IMG/VR virus record: IMGVR_UViG_3300021376_000100
Span: 1-48,336 of that record
Source: a virus
Reading direction: 5' to 3' (one strand)
DNA length: 48,336 nucleotides
Shown here piece after piece: positions 46,751 through 48,336 of the stretch (positions within the stretch are counted from its first letter, which is position 1; each line of letters starts with the position of its first letter). A program made the translations under genes and the position numbers. The notes under the pieces were generated by a model. The model did not search any database and was not told where the DNA came from. It saw nothing but the letters and a program-made list of their open reading frames with translations.

Positions 46751-48030
46751 CACGATTCCTCCAATGCCGTAATACGGTTATCAAGATTCTTTACCACTTG
46801 GGTCAGAATAGCGATCAGATGAGCCTCTTTCCAATAGTAAGGAACGTAACTCGCAAGGTCGGTTGCTCGGGCTCGTTGTTGGTCCTCAGTCATGCCCTCA
46901 GTAATGTCCGGCTTGTATTCAAGCATCGAGAACGGGAGACTCGTTTCCGCTATTTCCTCAACGATGAAACCCGCTTGAACCGAGATCGACTTAAGCCGGG
47001 AAAGGTATTCGCTGTCATCAGGCTCCGGCTTCCAAGTGAACGTTCGAGGCCGTAATGAGCGGACAATCGTTAGGGCCTGATCGTCTGCCAAATCAGTAAT
47101 GTTGTCTTTGCTAACTCTTGTCGATGTCGGGGTTCCTAAGCGGTTGAAGGTGTCCACTCTCCACGTCACCGTTGAAGTAGTTGTGTTCGTAGCAAAGAAT
47201 GCGCCGCTGGTCGTGAACGTCACCATACCGGAGCCGCCGCAAGTGATGTTCAACCAATCGGCAAACGCTCTGTAGATTCCCGTGTTAGTGTCATTCTGAA
47301 AGGTCAGCGAGGGAGTACCGGCGGAGCCATCCAACAACTGCCCTTGGGTTGAGGAAACGGCAATGGTGTTACTAGCCTCGGTTCCAATGTAAACCACACC
47401 GTAAATCGACCTTAAATAAACGTTTAGGTCAAACGACTGCCCGAGAAGCAGATAGCCCCAATCCGTTCCGATTGCGGAATAGGCCGGAATGTTAGTCCAG
47501 TCACCTATTCGAATGTTGCTACTAGAGGCCCCATCAACATTTAAGACTCCATTAACTGTTGCCGTGCCGCTGATCGAGAGGGACGTGAGGGTTCCAACAG
47601 CCGTGATTCCGGTGTACGACCCGGAAAGACGGGCGGAGGCAACGGTCCCGGTCAGAAGTGTTGCGGGGATGCTTCCGGAGGTCAGGGTTCCAACGGCGGT
47701 GATGCTCGAAAGGTTGCCGGTAGTGATGACCGTTCCGGAGACATCGGGGAGCGTGAAACTGCGGTTAGCGGTGATTAACGCAGGGGAGAACGTGCCTTCG
47801 GCGGTGCTCCCATTCCAAACACCAATCGTGGCAGGCCAATACCATCCGCCGCCGTGGTAAGTCTTGTAACGGTCGAGATCACTCTCATAAATGGTCATTC
47901 CATCTTGGGGAGACGTCGGGCGAAGCGACGACGTTGAATAGATGACCGTCTGCTTCATGAGGTAATCGTTTACGTCGGAAGCGGTGAGAACGGTGGCCCC
48001 GACGAACGTCTTGATGTTCGGAGTCGGCAT
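46750..48030 (-). CDS. Tail fibre with S74 intramolecular chaperone domain
   Basis: 426 residues. N-terminal anchor module (VLTASDVNDYLMKQTV, then GMTIYESDLD) shared with the next fibre gene. The middle is repetitive beta-helix-like sequence (ITAVGTLTSGSIPATLLTGT). The C-terminal about 110 residues form a peptidase S74 domain: RVSKDNITDLADDQALTIVRSLRPRTFTW, VQAGFIVEEIAE and a final helix with LIAILTQVVKNLDNRI. This domain drives trimer folding and then cleaves itself off. Main receptor-binding candidate. Confidence 0.87.
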   Translation of the reverse strand: MPTPNIKTFVGATVLTASDVNDYLMKQTVIYSTSSLRPTSPQDGMTIYESDLDRYKTYHGGGWYWPATIGVWNGSTAEGTFSPALITANRSFTLPDVSGTVITTGNLSSITAVGTLTSGSIPATLLTGTVASARLSGSYTGITAVGTLTSLSISGTATVNGVLNVDGASSSNIRIGDWTNIPAYSAIGTDWGYLLLGQSFDLNVYLRSIYGVVYIGTEASNTIAVSSTQGQLLDGSAGTPSLTFQNDTNTGIYRAFADWLNITCGGSGMVTFTTSGAFFATNTTTSTVTWRVDTFNRLGTPTSTRVSKDNITDLADDQALTIVRSLRPRTFTWKPEPDDSEYLSRLKSISVQAGFIVEEIAETSLPFSMLEYKPDITEGMTEDQQRARATDLASYVPYYWKEAHLIAILTQVVKNLDNRITALEES

Positions 48031-48336
48031 TAGAAACCCAACACTTTCGTAGAGTCATCGAGGGCGTCGATGTCGAGCCGGAAATAGTTTGTCGGTTCGG
48101 TGCGGCCTGTGGTGGACAGATTCCAAATCCATTGGGAAGGGGTTGCGTTGATCTCGATGGTTTGAAGCAGACTCGTGACATCGAGCCGAGGATTAAAGGG
48201 CCCGATTTCAGCAGGGTCCCCGAAACACACTTCAACCCGGTCCATTAGTTCAAGGCGAAGCAGGCTCGGCCATTCCAACTCCGGGTATGTTCCGGGCGAA
48301 ACTTGAAAGCCGGACGGAATGATCGCCGCATTAGCG
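48030..48336 (-). CDS. Minor tail protein, 3' part (same gene as 1-2382)
   Basis: This is the C-terminal end of the tail gene that begins at 2382. Bases 48183-48336 duplicate 1-154. Only 48030-48182 (50 codons plus stop) are new, ending in the residues STKVLGF. An internal ATG here gives an apparent 82-residue ORF, but that is not a separate gene. The stop overlaps the start of the next leftward gene by one base (TAATG). Confidence 0.85.
   Translation of the reverse strand, partial: ANAAIIPSGFQVSPGTYPELEWPSLLRLELMDRVEVCFGDPAEIGPFNPRLDVTSLLQTIEINATPSQWIWNLSTTGRTEPTNYFRLDIDALDDSTKVLGF
48183..48336. repeat. Terminal overlap, right copy
   Basis: Right copy of the 154-base overlap. Joining 48182 to base 1 gives a unit of 48182 bases and restores one uninterrupted reading frame through the junction, which supports circular closure and argues against short true terminal repeats placed by chance in a gene. 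Confidence 0.93.

Noticed and set aside
1-48336. CRISPR arrays, insertion sequences and attachment sites
   Set aside because: No regularly spaced repeats, no transposase or integrase frames and no paired direct repeats other than the contig overlap were found on reading both strands.

Overview
The window is a complete, circularly closed genome of a tailed double-stranded DNA phage with a long non-contractile tail (siphovirus type). The last 154 bases repeat the first 154 with one synonymous mismatch, so the real unit is about 48.18 kb and one tail gene runs across the artificial ends. The host is very probably an actinobacterium. The evidence is high GC, two WhiB-type iron-sulfur regulators, frequent GTG and TTG starts, leaderless-looking promoters, and small zinc-ribbon and winged-helix proteins of kinds common in actinophages. 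I see no integrase, excisionase, recognisable lysogeny repressor or DNA polymerase, so a virulent, host-replisome-dependent life style is likely but not proven.

Almost everything is read leftward (minus strand). Early and replication genes lie at 42.4 to 36.2 kb: small proteins, a HExxH metallopeptidase, a winged-helix protein, a RecT annealing protein, an initiator-like protein with internal iterons, an HNH nuclease, a RusA resolvase and zinc-finger proteins. Next, at 35.9 to 31.6 kb, comes a tight cassette of two ParB-fold proteins, a ribbon-helix-helix protein, a SAM methyltransferase, a PP-loop (PAPS-reductase-like) enzyme and a glycosyltransferase-like protein, then a tRNA-Gln. The terminase genes (31.5 to 29.8 kb) open the late region. 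It runs through accessory genes (Gp88-like protein, a second PP-loop protein broken in a G tract), portal, a MuF-metallopeptidase fusion, an XkdF-type prohead protease, scaffold, decoration protein, major capsid, head-tail connectors, two paralogous tail-tube proteins, frameshifted tail chaperones, tape measure and minor tail protein. Across the ends it continues with two receptor-binding candidates, endolysin, a large surface protein and three small membrane proteins, ending near a hairpin at 43.2 kb.

The leftward late region is interrupted by three plus-strand islands (8.46-8.88, 15.06-17.71 and 19.57-20.96 kb), and a fourth plus-strand group lies at 42.55-43.15 kb. They carry small unknown proteins, a membrane-anchored lytic transglycosylase and a WhiB protein.

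The most unusual signal is a promoter module present eight times on both strands. It has a TTGACA-like -35, exactly 17 bases, a TATGAT-like -10, exactly 6 bases, then an ATG or GTG followed by a conserved stretch that in seven of eight copies encodes Thr-Pro-Thr. It predicts leaderless transcripts that begin with a tiny leader peptide, either stopping just before the gene or running in frame into it. Other points of interest are the modification-like cassette, the G7 tract that breaks a PP-loop gene, the MuF fusion, the mucin-like surface protein beside the endolysin, and a lambda-O-style candidate origin.
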